Origin: JANWYQ01 sp034432445
GTDB taxonomy: Bacteria; Chloroflexota; Anaerolineae; JAAEKA01
Direction of reading: 5' to 3'
Assembly (NCBI GenBank): GCA_034432445.1
Contig: DAOUBX010000124.1
Span: forward strand, 1-64,000
Length of the DNA: 64,000 bases
Every line of letters starts with the position of its first letter. Positions within the stretch are counted from its first letter, which is position 1. A program made the translations under genes and the position numbers. The notes below the pieces were generated by a model that did no database searches, was not told the origin of the DNA, and saw only the letters and a list, made by a program, of their open reading frames with translations. Shown in pieces: positions 16,340 to 25,784 of this stretch.

Positions 16340-18661
16340 ATGAAAACTTCGACCACAGTAATCCGCGTGAGCCTGGTTGCCGCGTGGCTGGTAGTCGTCT
16401 GCTTGCTGGCAGTTCCCAACACAGCGTTTGCGCAGTTCGCAACGCCAACGGTAAATGGCACGATCGCATCCGGAGAATACGGTACCCACACCGACGGCCA
16501 AAACCAGCAGACCAACGGCAGCCAGGTGTGGTACATGACCTGGGACGATACCGACTTATACGTAGGCATCACTGGCGCAACATTAGGCGAAGCCGCAATC
16601 ATCTACCTCGACAAGAACCCGCTTGCGCCGATCAACGGCGGTTCTAACAGCGACGGCACCATCGTGGGCAACGCATACGACGGCACGAACTTTGCCGCGT
16701 TGCAGTTCCGCGCCGATCTCGTCTTGTACGTCAAGAGCGGGTATCGCGAGTACCGCACTGCCAACGGCTCCAACGGTTGGTCGAGCGCCACGACCGGGTT
16801 CGGGAGCTATGCTGATAGCGGAACTACCCGCGAGTTCTCCATCCCCTGGTCCGTGGTCGGCGGCCGGCCCAGCTCCTTTGCTTGGTTTGGTTATCTGACC
16901 TCCAGCGGCGGCTTCGTGTACGGACAGGTGCCTACCGAAAACAGCGGTGGAACCATTGGCACGTCGGCTCGGTATGTGCGCTACTACATCGTCAACAACA
17001 CCGGCGACGGCGCCAGCACCAAGCCTTTCTCGCGCAACAGCTTCGTGTTCAACAGCACGGGCGACGTGAGCGGCTTTGGCGCTATCTCGGTGTACGACTT
17101 CACTATGAACAGCTCCGGGCGCACCCTAACCCGTGGCAGCGGCGCGTGGACGATCACCGGCAGCTTCCGCGTGGACGCGGGCACCGTGAGCTTTGGCAAC
17201 ACCACCAGCGGCGCCAGCATGTCCGGAGACGTGGTAATCGGCTCTGGCGGCACCCTCACCCTCTCGTCCGCCATCGGCGGCGACCTGAACGTCGGCGGAA
17301 ACTGGACCAACAACGGCGCGTTCAACGCCAATAGCCGCCTGGTGACCTTCAACGGCTCCGGCGCGCAGAGCATTGGCGGGTCGAGCACCACCACCTTCGG
17401 CTACCTCGCCATCGCCAGCGGATCGTCCACCACGCTGGCCCAGAACGCCAACGTTTGGAACGACTTCGAGGTGTACGGGGCCTTCAGCGTGGCCGACAAG
17501 ACGCTCACGTTGCAGAACGGCACGGACCTGGAGATCAAGAGCGGCGGCTCAGTCAACGGCGGCAGCGGCACCATCGTGCTAGAGGGCAACAGCAGCAACA
17601 ACCCCGACTTCATCAACGCCGGCACCTTCACCGCCGGCACCGGGACGGTCCATTTCAAGGGCCAGAGCACGGCCGGAAACTACCGCAACGGCCGCGTCTG
17701 GGGCTCCAGCGCCACCGCGTTCAAAAACGTCACCCTCACCTACAACGGCAGCGGTAGCGGGGACGAGGATACCTTTGGCGTGGACTTCTACGACCAGGAC
17801 AGCCCGGCCGTGCGCGCCACCATCAACGGCGTGCTGGCGCTTAACAGGCGCACCTTCGTCGCCCACGCCGAGGTCGGCAGATCCGGGGGAAGCTGCTCCG
17901 CCTGCGACTGCGGCGCTCCCACCTACGACTCCGGCTCCACCCTGCGCTACAACGACCTGGAATACAAGGAATACGAGCCGGACTCGAGTTCGTGTCCCGG
18001 CTCGCCGGAGGATAATCCGTTCCAGGTGTTCAGCGAATGGCTGAACGCGACGTCCGGCCACGGCGTGCCCTACCACGTCACCGTGGGCAGCGACTCGTGG
18101 GTCAGCCTCTTCTGCAATCCCGGCACCAACTACCGCGTCAACGGCGACTTCACCGTCGAGGCGGGCGTGGATGGCAACAACCTTGGAGGCTCCGGCAGCA
18201 CGCCCCCCGGCTTCGAGCAGAACGGCTTCACCCTGGGCGAGGTCGGCTTGTCCACGGTAACGGTCATGGGGGATGTGGTCAACAAAGGCACCTTGAAGCA
18301 GTTCGGGCCGGCCATCTACATTGCCCCCGGTAACACTGTCTCTTTTATCAGGATCCAGGACGACGCCTCCACGATGAAATACTACGGCCTGGACATCAAG
18401 AACATCCATGCCACGCAGAGCATGGAGGTCCCTTTCGTCAAGGTCAGCGGCAACCAGACCACCTGTCCCTACTGGGGTGATCCCCCCGACTATCCCTACG
18501 GGATAGTCAAGCGCTGTTACTTTGTTATGGCCGTGGGCGTGGGGTTGGATCCGGTAAACTACGAGATCACCTTGTACCACGAATACGGTGAGCTGAACGG
18601 GTTCGATCCCAGCACTCTATCGCCCTGGCCTGGGAGACGGTCTCAGAGGCAGGCAATGTAG
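16340..18661 (+). CDS. Large secreted surface protein, CBM9/DOMON-like N-terminus, frame broken before its C-terminal module
   Basis: A 773-residue exported protein. It has a good start (GAGGAGGTTATC before ATG) and a signal peptide ending NTAFAQ near 32. The first domain (about 35-225) resembles CBM9/DOMON-like folds (VWYMTWDDTDLYVGIT). The middle is Gly/Ser/Thr/Asn-rich with repeated beta strands (GDVVIGSGGTLTLSS, GDLNVGGNWTNNG), as in surface beta-helices. A Cys-rich patch (CSACDCG) lies near 518. The protein ends PWPGRRSQRQAM, but the next frame continues with a conserved C-terminal module up to 18909, so this end is probably the result of a one-base loss near 18612-18622. Function unknown; likely an adhesin or substrate-binding surface protein. 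Confidence 0.72.
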   Translation: MKTSTTVIRVSLVAAWLVVVCLLAVPNTAFAQFATPTVNGTIASGEYGTHTDGQNQQTNGSQVWYMTWDDTDLYVGITGATLGEAAIIYLDKNPLAPINGGSNSDGTIVGNAYDGTNFAALQFRADLVLYVKSGYREYRTANGSNGWSSATTGFGSYADSGTTREFSIPWSVVGGRPSSFAWFGYLTSSGGFVYGQVPTENSGGTIGTSARYVRYYIVNNTGDGASTKPFSRNSFVFNSTGDVSGFGAISVYDFTMNSSGRTLTRGSGAWTITGSFRVDAGTVSFGNTTSGASMSGDVVIGSGGTLTLSSAIGGDLNVGGNWTNNGAFNANSRLVTFNGSGAQSIGGSSTTTFGYLAIASGSSTTLAQNANVWNDFEVYGAFSVADKTLTLQNGTDLEIKSGGSVNGGSGTIVLEGNSSNNPDFINAGTFTAGTGTVHFKGQSTAGNYRNGRVWGSSATAFKNVTLTYNGSGSGDEDTFGVDFYDQDSPAVRATINGVLALNRRTFVAHAEVGRSGGSCSACDCGAPTYDSGSTLRYNDLEYKEYEPDSSSCPGSPEDNPFQVFSEWLNATSGHGVPYHVTVGSDSWVSLFCNPGTNYRVNGDFTVEAGVDGNNLGGSGSTPPGFEQNGFTLGEVGLSTVTVMGDVVNKGTLKQFGPAIYIAPGNTVSFIRIQDDASTMKYYGLDIKNIHATQSMEVPFVKVSGNQTTCPYWGDPPDYPYGIVKRCYFVMAVGVGLDPVNYEITLYHEYGELNGFDPSTLSPWPGRRSQRQAM

Positions 18662-18909
18662 GCTTCCGGGTGCTGCGCAGCGAGGCCGTGGACGGCGAGC
18701 GGGCGCTGCTGGCCTTCGTGCCGGCAGCCGCTCCGGGGAGCACGGCGGGGGCCAGCTACCGCTACGTGGACACGACCGCCGCTCCCGGCCGCACCTACTG
18801 GTACTGGCTGGAGGACGTGAACACGGCCGGCGGGCACACGCTCCACGGCCCGGTGAGCGCAAGGGCTGCGCTACGGCTGCGGCTGTGGCTACCGTTGATC
18901 AGGCGCTGA
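18622..18909 (+). pseudogene. Out-of-frame C-terminal module of the preceding surface protein
   Basis: In the +1-shifted frame the DNA encodes ALAWETVSEAGNVGFRVLRS, then RYVDTTAAPGRTYWYWLEDV and the end RLWLPLIRR. This is a fibronectin-III-like C-terminal module often found at the end of surface proteins in this group, as far as I recall. It has no start codon or ribosome-binding site of its own at its beginning, so it is read as the severed end of the gene at 16340. Confidence 0.65.
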
Positions 18910-19088
18910 CGCGGCGGTGCAGGCCGGCCTGAGTCGGCCTATCGCTTGAACTCAGGCTTCGGTCGGGCCTTGACGTCAGACCCGGCTGAAGCCTGAACTC
19001 CTGTTGTTTGCTGAAGCCTAGACTCCTGTCGTCTCTCCCTGTCGTCTGCGGCCCTGCAGAGCCCATGCGCTTGATTACTGCGTTGGCT

Positions 19089-19114
19089 GCCCCGGCCACG
19101 AAGGTGGCCGGGGC
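19089..19114 (+). terminator. Perfect 11-bp GC hairpin after the surface-protein gene
   Basis: Arms GCCCCGGCCAC and GTGGCCGGGGC enclose the loop GAAG. It lies 180 bp past the C-terminal module. There is no strong T-run, so termination is plausible but unproven. Confidence 0.45.
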
Positions 19115-19261
19115 GCCTTGCGTCTGGCGGGCGTAGCCTACTCTCCACAGTCCACGAGGCTGACAACGGCGCAATTGCCCGGCGAACCTCCGCCTCGAAC
19201 CGGCAGGTCAATGGGACACGGATGAAGGCGGACGAGCGCTGACGCCTTTGGCCTGAGCCGA

Positions 19262-19512
19262 GGTAACTGCTCAGGCGTGCCCCTAACCCAGGATTGGAAA
19301 TCCCTGGCTGACAGTACGAAGGCCCCTCAGGGCCTGGCGGAACGTGTTCCCAGCGGCTGTGGCCGCTCACCTGCACCTCGCCTGCGGCCCACCAGTCGCT
19401 TCGCTCCTTAAGGCTTCGTTGGCGCAGGCGCAGGTGTCGTGCTGTCAGACGGTGAACACTTGCACCTGCGATGCAAGTGCAGGTGTTCCATTCACCGGGC
19501 TGAGTAGTTACC
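19262..19512. repeat. 251-bp cassette bounded by GGTAACT-CTCAG inverted repeats
   Basis: The left end GGTAACTGCTCAGG and the reverse complement of the right end GGTAACTACTCAGC match at 12 of 14 bases. The same terminal motif bounds the elements at 1-88 and 58129-58321, but the interior differs. It contains internal hairpins, including 19455-19487, which resembles the hairpin at 14624-14654. Confidence 0.55.
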
Positions 19513-19518
19513 CCGAAA

Positions 19519-19543
19519 GGTCTCAACCGATCTCAAACACACC
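19519..19543. repeat. 25-bp dispersed repeat (copy 1)
   Basis: GGTCTCAACCGA followed by TCTCAAACACACC matches 56515-56539 at 23 of 25 bases. Both copies are intergenic and next to other repeats. Confidence 0.6.
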
Positions 19544-19580
19544 GGGTCCATTTGACTGCGCTTGCAGAAGGTAGCGTGCC

Positions 19581-22028
19581 ATGCCGGGGAAGCGGATAGC
19601 TAGGTGGTTAGGGATCGGCGGCATCGTGCTGCTGATCGTGCTAGCGGCAGTGCTCTTTTTCAGCCAAACTCAGCGCGGCCAGCCCGCTGCGCCGAGCCAG
19701 GCCGCGCCGCTGCCGGTGGTCACGGCGCCGGTGGAGCTGCTGGCCATGCCCGACGCCGGCAGCGCAGCACTGCTGCAGGCCATCGACACCGCCGAGAGCA
19801 GCATCCGCCTCAAGATCTACCTGATCACCGATGAGGCCGTGGTGGAGGCATTGGGTCGCGCCGTGCAGCGCGGGGTGAACGTGCGCGTGCTGATCGAGGA
19901 GGCGCCCTACGGCGGCGGGGAGACCAACGCGCTGGCGACACAGGCGCTGCAGTCCGCCGGCGTGGACGTGCGCGGCCGGCCGGGCGTCTTCGTCTACAGT
20001 CACGAGAAGAGCCTAGTGGTGGACGACCGCCGCGCCTTCATCATGACGCACAACTTGACCCGCTCTTCCTTTGAGCGCAACCGAGAGTACGCGGTGATCG
20101 TCGACGATCCGGCCGTGGTGACGGAAGTGGCGCGGGTGTTCGACGCCGACTGGGAGCGCATCGAGCCAGACCTGAGCGGGGCGCAGCTGGTGTGGAGCCC
20201 GGTCAACAGCCGGCCGCGCATCGCCGCCTTGATCGACAGCGCCCGAGTCAGCCTGGACGTGCAGCACACGTCGCTGCAGGACCCGGAGCTGATCGGCCGG
20301 CTGGCCGCCGCAGCCAGGCGCGGCGTCAGCGTGCGCGTGACCACGCCGGCCATCTACGACCCCGCCGAGTCGGAGTACGGCGCCATCGACGAGCTGTTTG
20401 CCGCCGGCGTGGCCATTCGCTTCCTGGACGAGCCCTACGTCCACGCCAAGGCAATGATCGCCGACGGCCGGCTGGCCATGGTTGGCTCGCAGAACTTGAC
20501 CACCAACTCGCTGGAGAACAACCGCGAGCTGGGCATTATCTTCGACGACGCGGCCGCGGTGAACCAGTTGGCCGGTTACTTCCTGCGCGATTGGAACGCC
20601 GCCAAGCCGTGGGCCGGCCCGCAGCCCACGGCCACGCTGCCGGCCGGCGACGTCCTGCGCTGGGACCAGGTCGCCGGCTACGTGGGCCAGACCGTGACCG
20701 TCGAAGGCGATGTGATCGACACTTACGACAGCGGCAAGGTCACCTTTCTCAACTTCGACGAGGACCGCACCTTCACCGTCGTGATCTTCGCCAGCGCTTA
20801 CCCGGCCTTTCCTCAGCCGCCGGAGGACCTGTACTATCGCAAGCGGGTGCGGGTCACCGGCCAGATCAAGCTTTATCAGGACCGGCCGGAGATCATCGTC
20901 GAGTCGCCGGAGGCCATCGAAGTGGTGGCGGACCTGCTGGCGACGCGTGGCCAGCCACCGCCTACGCCTCCGGCCGACGGCGTGATCGACTGGCGCGAGG
21001 CCGGCCAGTACATCGGCCAACGGCTGGCCGTCGAGGGCGACGTCGTGCGCGTCTATAACAGCGGCAAGGCCGCCTTCCTCAACTTCGCGCAGGACTACCG
21101 CGGCCAGTTCTCGGTCGTGATCTTCGCCTCCGACTTCGACCGGTGGCCGCAGCCGCCCGAGCAGGTCTACCTAGGCCAACGCGTGCGGGTGTCGGGCAAG
21201 ATCAAGGAGTACCAGGGCGCGCCGGAGATCGTGGTCGAGTCGCCGGAGCAGATCGACATCCTGGGCCCGGCGGCAACGGCCACGCCGGATGCCGTGGCAG
21301 CCGAGCGGTCGGCGCCGGTCGACCTCGCCATCACCGTCCCGCCCACGGCCACCCTGCCCATCTCGTCCACCGCAGCCATCACGCCCACCGCCAACCCCAC
21401 ACCCGCCGCCACGGCTACGCCGCTTCCGGTCATCCCCTGGCAGCAGGCCGCGGCCTACGAGGGCCAGGAGGCCACGGTGGAGGGCGTGGTGGTGGACAGC
21501 TACAAGTCCAACTCGGTGATCTTCCTCAACTTCAGCGAAGACCGCAGCGCCTTCAAGGCCGTGATCTTCCGCCGCGATTGGAGCAAGTGGCCGCAGTCGC
21601 CGGAGCTGCTGCTGCGGGGCGCAACGGTGCGCGTCAGCGGGCCGGTGCAGCTCTACCAGGGCGCGCCGGAGATCATCGTCGACGACCCGGCGCAGATCGA
21701 GGTCGTTGCCCCGCCGCCCACGCCCGCCGCGCCGCCGCCCTCGGCGCCCGTCCCCTGGCAAGAGGCGGCCGCCTACGCAGGTCAACGCGTCACGGTCGAG
21801 GGCGTGGTGGTGGACACCTACAAGTCGGACAAGGTGATCTTCCTCAACTTCGGCCCCCGCCGCAGCGACTTCAAGGTCGTGATCTTCGCCAGCGCCTGGG
21901 ATCGTTGGCCGCAAACGCCCGATGCGCTCTACGACGGCAAGCGCCTGCACGTCACCGGCCAGGTCAAGCTCTACAACGGCGCGCCGGAGATCATCGTGGA
22001 CGAGCCGGGGCAGATCGGTGAGCGGTGA
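19581..22028 (+). CDS. Membrane-anchored phospholipase D-type protein with four OB-like repeats
   Basis: An 815-residue protein with an N-terminal membrane helix (about 9-28) and the rest outside. Two PLD half-sites are intact: HEKSLVVDD near 141, followed by THNLTRSSFERNRE, and HAKAMIAD near 288, followed by GSQNLTTNSLENNRE. These form the HxK(x)4D active site of PLD nucleases and lipases. Four modules of about 90 residues follow (about 357-452, 469-561, 617-708, 724-810), each with TVEGVVVDTYKS / VIFLNF / VVIFAS / VRVTGQIKLYQGAPEI-type strands, like OB-fold nucleic-acid-binding domains. Pro/Thr linkers separate them. I infer a tethered extracellular nuclease or DNA-processing enzyme. Its stop codon lies in a heptamer repeat. 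Confidence 0.85.
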   Translation: MPGKRIARWLGIGGIVLLIVLAAVLFFSQTQRGQPAAPSQAAPLPVVTAPVELLAMPDAGSAALLQAIDTAESSIRLKIYLITDEAVVEALGRAVQRGVNVRVLIEEAPYGGGETNALATQALQSAGVDVRGRPGVFVYSHEKSLVVDDRRAFIMTHNLTRSSFERNREYAVIVDDPAVVTEVARVFDADWERIEPDLSGAQLVWSPVNSRPRIAALIDSARVSLDVQHTSLQDPELIGRLAAAARRGVSVRVTTPAIYDPAESEYGAIDELFAAGVAIRFLDEPYVHAKAMIADGRLAMVGSQNLTTNSLENNRELGIIFDDAAAVNQLAGYFLRDWNAAKPWAGPQPTATLPAGDVLRWDQVAGYVGQTVTVEGDVIDTYDSGKVTFLNFDEDRTFTVVIFASAYPAFPQPPEDLYYRKRVRVTGQIKLYQDRPEIIVESPEAIEVVADLLATRGQPPPTPPADGVIDWREAGQYIGQRLAVEGDVVRVYNSGKAAFLNFAQDYRGQFSVVIFASDFDRWPQPPEQVYLGQRVRVSGKIKEYQGAPEIVVESPEQIDILGPAATATPDAVAAERSAPVDLAITVPPTATLPISSTAAITPTANPTPAATATPLPVIPWQQAAAYEGQEATVEGVVVDSYKSNSVIFLNFSEDRSAFKAVIFRRDWSKWPQSPELLLRGATVRVSGPVQLYQGAPEIIVDDPAQIEVVAPPPTPAAPPPSAPVPWQEAAAYAGQRVTVEGVVVDTYKSDKVIFLNFGPRRSDFKVVIFASAWDRWPQTPDALYDGKRLHVTGQVKLYNGAPEIIVDEPGQIGER

Positions 22029-22046
22029 ACAGTGAACGGTGAACGG
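22017..22046. repeat. GGTGAAC heptamer tandem repeat over a stop codon
   Basis: About four units (GGTGAGC, GGTGAAC, AGTGAAC, GGTGAAC) overlap the end of the PLD gene. They are the reverse complement of the GTTCACC heptamers found inside the DUF2298 genes at 37150, 38815 and 42148. Confidence 0.75.
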
Positions 22047-22061
22047 GGGGGGAATATGCGG

Positions 22062-22125
22062 AGACTATTTGCCCCCCCGTTCCGCGCCTTCAAAGGCTTT
22101 CCCATCGGCCAGGACGAGGCGATCA
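22062..22125 (+). pseudogene. Fragment of a DNA methyltransferase N-terminus (copy a)
   Basis: The segment encodes LFAPPFRAFKGFPIGQDEAI-like residues that align with the tail of copy b (APTFRAIEGFPISEDEAI at 22770-22830). The frame closes shortly afterwards. It has no start codon of its own. Confidence 0.55.
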
Positions 22126-22258
22126 ATGGCCCACCGGTGCGTCAATAGCCGGCGTGGCTGCGCAGACGTGCGGCGACCGGCAAGCTTGGCTTCAAATCGA
22201 GGCGGTGTCTTAATCGCCTTGACGACCAATGGACATCAGCCACAAAAAAGGTACTGCG

Positions 22259-22579
22259 ATGTTGTCACCCGAAGATCGTAGCGTAGCGAGAGCCTTCAAA
22301 CGTCGCCTGCAACGAATCAGCCCCGTGTTGGACATGCGGGTCTATGGCTCACGCGCGCGCGGCGATGCCGCCCCAGACTCGGACCTGGACATTTATATCG
22401 AGATGGAGAGCGTCACACCTCAACTGCGCCGCCAAATCAGCGAGTTGGCCTGGGAGGTTGGCTTGGAGCTGGATCGGGTGATCTCGACCTTGGTGGTGAC
22501 GCGTGAGCAGTTGGAGCATGGCCCGATGGGCGTCAATCCGATCATCCTCAACGTCCAGGCGGAGGGAGTGTCGCTGTGA
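22259..22579 (+). CDS. MNT-type nucleotidyltransferase (MntA-like antitoxin)
   Basis: A 106-residue protein of the minimal nucleotidyltransferase family. The active-site motif is VYGSRARGDAAPDSDLDIY, with the GS and paired Asp residues that hold metal and NTP. MntA proteins modify and neutralise HEPN-family toxins (HepT) encoded next to them. Here the following gene starts as a HEPN protein, overlapping by GTGA, but is cut short, so the antitoxin may be an orphan. I chose ATG 22259, which has AAAAAGG seven bases upstream, over ATG 22229, which has none. Confidence 0.82.
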   Translation: MLSPEDRSVARAFKRRLQRISPVLDMRVYGSRARGDAAPDSDLDIYIEMESVTPQLRRQISELAWEVGLELDRVISTLVVTREQLEHGPMGVNPIILNVQAEGVSL

Positions 22580-22920
22580 ACGAAGATCAGCTGCGCGACC
22601 TGCTGCGTTACCGTATGCGCCAGGCTGACGATAGCCTCCGCTCTCAATCGCACGCCATGCCCCAACAACTCCCCCTCCTCGCCGAAGAACGCGCTACCTA
22701 CATCACTCAACGCGACGACACTGAGCGCACAGACGCCGTCGAGCGCCTGCGCGCCAAGCTGTTCGCCCCCACCTTCCGCGCCATCGAAGGCTTCCCCATC
22801 AGCGAGGACGAGGCCATCCTGGCGCTGTCCGACCCACCGCACTACACCGCCTGTCCCACTCCCCTTCTGCCGCAGATCGTCGATCGCCGGAGGAGGGAAC
22901 GAGCTTGGGCGTTGGTCTGA
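22576..22920 (+). pseudogene. HEPN (HepT-like) start fused to a methyltransferase N-terminal fragment (copy b)
   Basis: The first about 22 codons (MNEDQLRDLLRYRMRQADDSL) look like the beginning of a HepT-type HEPN toxin, translationally coupled to the MNT gene. The rest, from ATG 22657, is unrelated: MPQQLPLLAEERATY, then AIEGFPISEDEAILALSDPP and HYTACPTPLLP. I recognise this as resembling the N-terminal part of N6/N4 DNA methyltransferases, where the SDPP-type motif is part of the catalytic signature. The frame closes at 22920 without catalytic or S-adenosylmethionine-binding domains. I read it as a junction that destroyed the toxin. Confidence 0.6.
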
Positions 22921-22933
22921 TCGGTGCTATAAT
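22905..22933 (+). promoter_or_regulatory. Sigma-70-like promoter for the DUF6922/AbiEii pair
   Basis: TTGGGC, a 17-base spacer and a consensus TATAAT, about 50 bases before the start codon at 22984. Confidence 0.6.
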
Positions 22934-22983
22934 CCGTCTGCCGGCAGCCGCGCCGGTATCCCAGAAGCAAACGCCGATCAGCC

Positions 22984-23286
22984 ATGACTAGCGCCAGCAT
23001 CCCCGGCGGCCTGTGGCCGCACTTCCAGGAATACGATCCCGCTCACTTGGACCGCGACCAGGACGCCGACCTGATCATCCAGCGCACCCTGGAGTATGGC
23101 ACGTGGGAGGAGGTCCGCTGGCTGTTGGCGACCTACGGCGTAGAGCGCACGCGCCAGTTCCTGCGCCTGCACGGTGAGCGGCTGCTGTCGGCTGCGGCTT
23201 TCACCTACTGGCGCAAGCTGCTGGGTGTGCGGCGTTGGCGCCGTTCGCCGTTTGCGCAGGAGGCCCGGCAGGTATGGCCCTATTGA
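22984..23286 (+). CDS. DUF6922-like small protein, partner of the AbiEii-type gene
   Basis: A 100-residue protein with WPHFQEYDPAHLDRDQDADL and TYGVERTRQFLRLHGE, then FTYWRKLLGV. I recognise the pattern of DUF6922, small proteins commonly encoded directly before AbiEii/AbiGii nucleotidyltransferases. It takes the position of the AbiEi antitoxin, but has no obvious winged-helix DNA-binding domain. It has its own promoter at 22905-22933 and overlaps the next gene by 13 bases. Role as antitoxin is inference. Confidence 0.7.
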   Translation: MTSASIPGGLWPHFQEYDPAHLDRDQDADLIIQRTLEYGTWEEVRWLLATYGVERTRQFLRLHGERLLSAAAFTYWRKLLGVRRWRRSPFAQEARQVWPY

Positions 23287-23948
23287 CGCCCCACTGGGAG
23301 GCGCTGACACCCGACACGCGCGCAGCGTTCCACCTGGCCGCCGGACTGCCTTTCATCCGGCGCTACTACCTGGCCGGTGGCACGGGGCTGGCGTTGCACC
23401 TCGGCCATCGCTTTTCGGTCGATCTCAACTTCTTCTCCCCTGCCGCCGATGCCGTCGGGCCGGACGAACGTGCAGCAATGCAAGCGGCTTTTGCCAATCC
23501 GTCTTTGGTCATCACCCACGACAAGGACATGACCTTCGTCGCCACCTGGCAGGGCGTGGGGATTAGCTTCTTCCGGCTTGCGCTCTATCCGTTGGTGCAG
23601 GAGCCGCTCTTGCTGGAGGGCGTGCCGGTTGCCACCGTCGAGGAGATCGGCGCAATGAAGTTGGCGGCCATCATGGCGCGGGGAACGCGTAAGGACTATG
23701 TCGATCTGTACTTCATCTTGCAGCGCACGCCGCTAGAGCGCCTGTTCGAGGTGGCGACTGTCAAGTATGCTCCGGTGCGCGCCTTTGCCGTCAGCGCCGT
23801 GCGCGCCATGACCTACTTCGTCGACGCTGAGGCCACCCCGATGCCCCAGATGATCGCACGCGCGTCGTGGACAACCATCAAACGCTTCCTGGAACGCCAA
23901 GCCTTGGAGGCCGGCCGCCAGCACTTGGAAGACTTGTGGCCACAATAG
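23274..23948 (+). CDS. AbiEii/AbiGii-family nucleotidyltransferase toxin-like protein
   Basis: A 224-residue protein of the AbiEii fold. YYLAGGTGLALHLGHR and SVDLNFFS form the nucleotide-binding GGTxLAL...RxSxDLDFF motif, with Asn in place of the second Asp (DLNFF). IGAMKLAAIMARGTRKDYVD is the conserved downstream Lys/Asp segment. Family members block growth as abortive-infection toxins by modifying nucleic acids or proteins. The ATG at 23274 overlaps the DUF6922 gene; an upstream in-frame GTG region is not supported. The altered Asp may weaken catalysis. Confidence 0.83.
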   Translation: MALLTPHWEALTPDTRAAFHLAAGLPFIRRYYLAGGTGLALHLGHRFSVDLNFFSPAADAVGPDERAAMQAAFANPSLVITHDKDMTFVATWQGVGISFFRLALYPLVQEPLLLEGVPVATVEEIGAMKLAAIMARGTRKDYVDLYFILQRTPLERLFEVATVKYAPVRAFAVSAVRAMTYFVDAEATPMPQMIARASWTTIKRFLERQALEAGRQHLEDLWPQ

Positions 23949-23977
23949 GCTCGTTGCCGGCCGCGCGTGCTTCCGCC

Positions 23978-24136
23978 ATGCCTCACCAACTCCCCTCCTC
24001 GCCGAAGAACGCGCCACCTACACCACCCCACGCGACGAGACCGACCGCGCGGCCGCCATCGAACGCCTGCGCGCCAGGCTGGCCGACCCCACCTTCTGCA
24101 TCATGAGGCCATCCTGGCGCTGTCCGCCCCGCTGTA
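23978..24136 (+). pseudogene. Fragment of the same methyltransferase N-terminus (copy c)
   Basis: From ATG 23978 the DNA follows copy b (22657 onward) closely: CACCAACTCC, CTCCTCGCCGAAGAACGCGC and GAACGCCTGCGCGCCA are shared. One base is missing early on, which shifts the frame, and about 30 bases are missing before GAGGCCATCCTGGCGCTGTC. It cannot make the protein. Confidence 0.65.
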
Positions 24137-24224
24137 CGGATGGGCGCTGCCGGAGCGACTGCCAGGCTGGCCGGCAGGCTAACAGCGCTAGTCCTCAGCC
24201 TTTGACCGATCAGCCCACAGCAAT

Positions 24225-25574
<1,350 letters not shown>

Positions 25575-25784
25575 GGGGACTAGCAGCGACGCAGGCAGGT
25601 CGCTCTCCTGCCACCCGCTGGTGATGGGCTACATGGCTGGCGGTTCCCTGGCCGGCCGCCTGTGCCGCGAGCAGCACTCTGGCCTCGGCTAACCGTGACG
25701 CCGTCAAGCGCCCGGGGGCCCGCCGACGATTCGTTTATTCGTGCCCCTATTCGTGGTAGTCCTCAACTGAGCTGAGGTGTCAAG

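Larger units (their letters stand above)
18910..19580. other. 671-bp intergenic block of hairpins and repeats
   Basis: No gene is visible. From left to right it holds an imperfect hairpin (18952-18996), a nearby partial direct repeat (GCTGAAGCCT at about 18985 and 19011), a perfect GC hairpin (19089-19114), an inverted-repeat-bounded cassette (19262-19512) and a dispersed repeat (19519-19543). The last 30 bases carry AGAAGGT, the ribosome-binding site of the next gene. Confidence 0.6.

Noticed and set aside
16195..16602. Open frames on the minus strand before and inside the surface-protein gene
   Set aside because: They oppose a gene with ribosome-binding site and signal peptide and have no recognisable motifs.
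24160..24224. T-box, leader peptide or riboswitch before hisD
   Set aside because: No run of His codons, no T-box sequence (such as TGGNACC) and no clear hairpin series is present.
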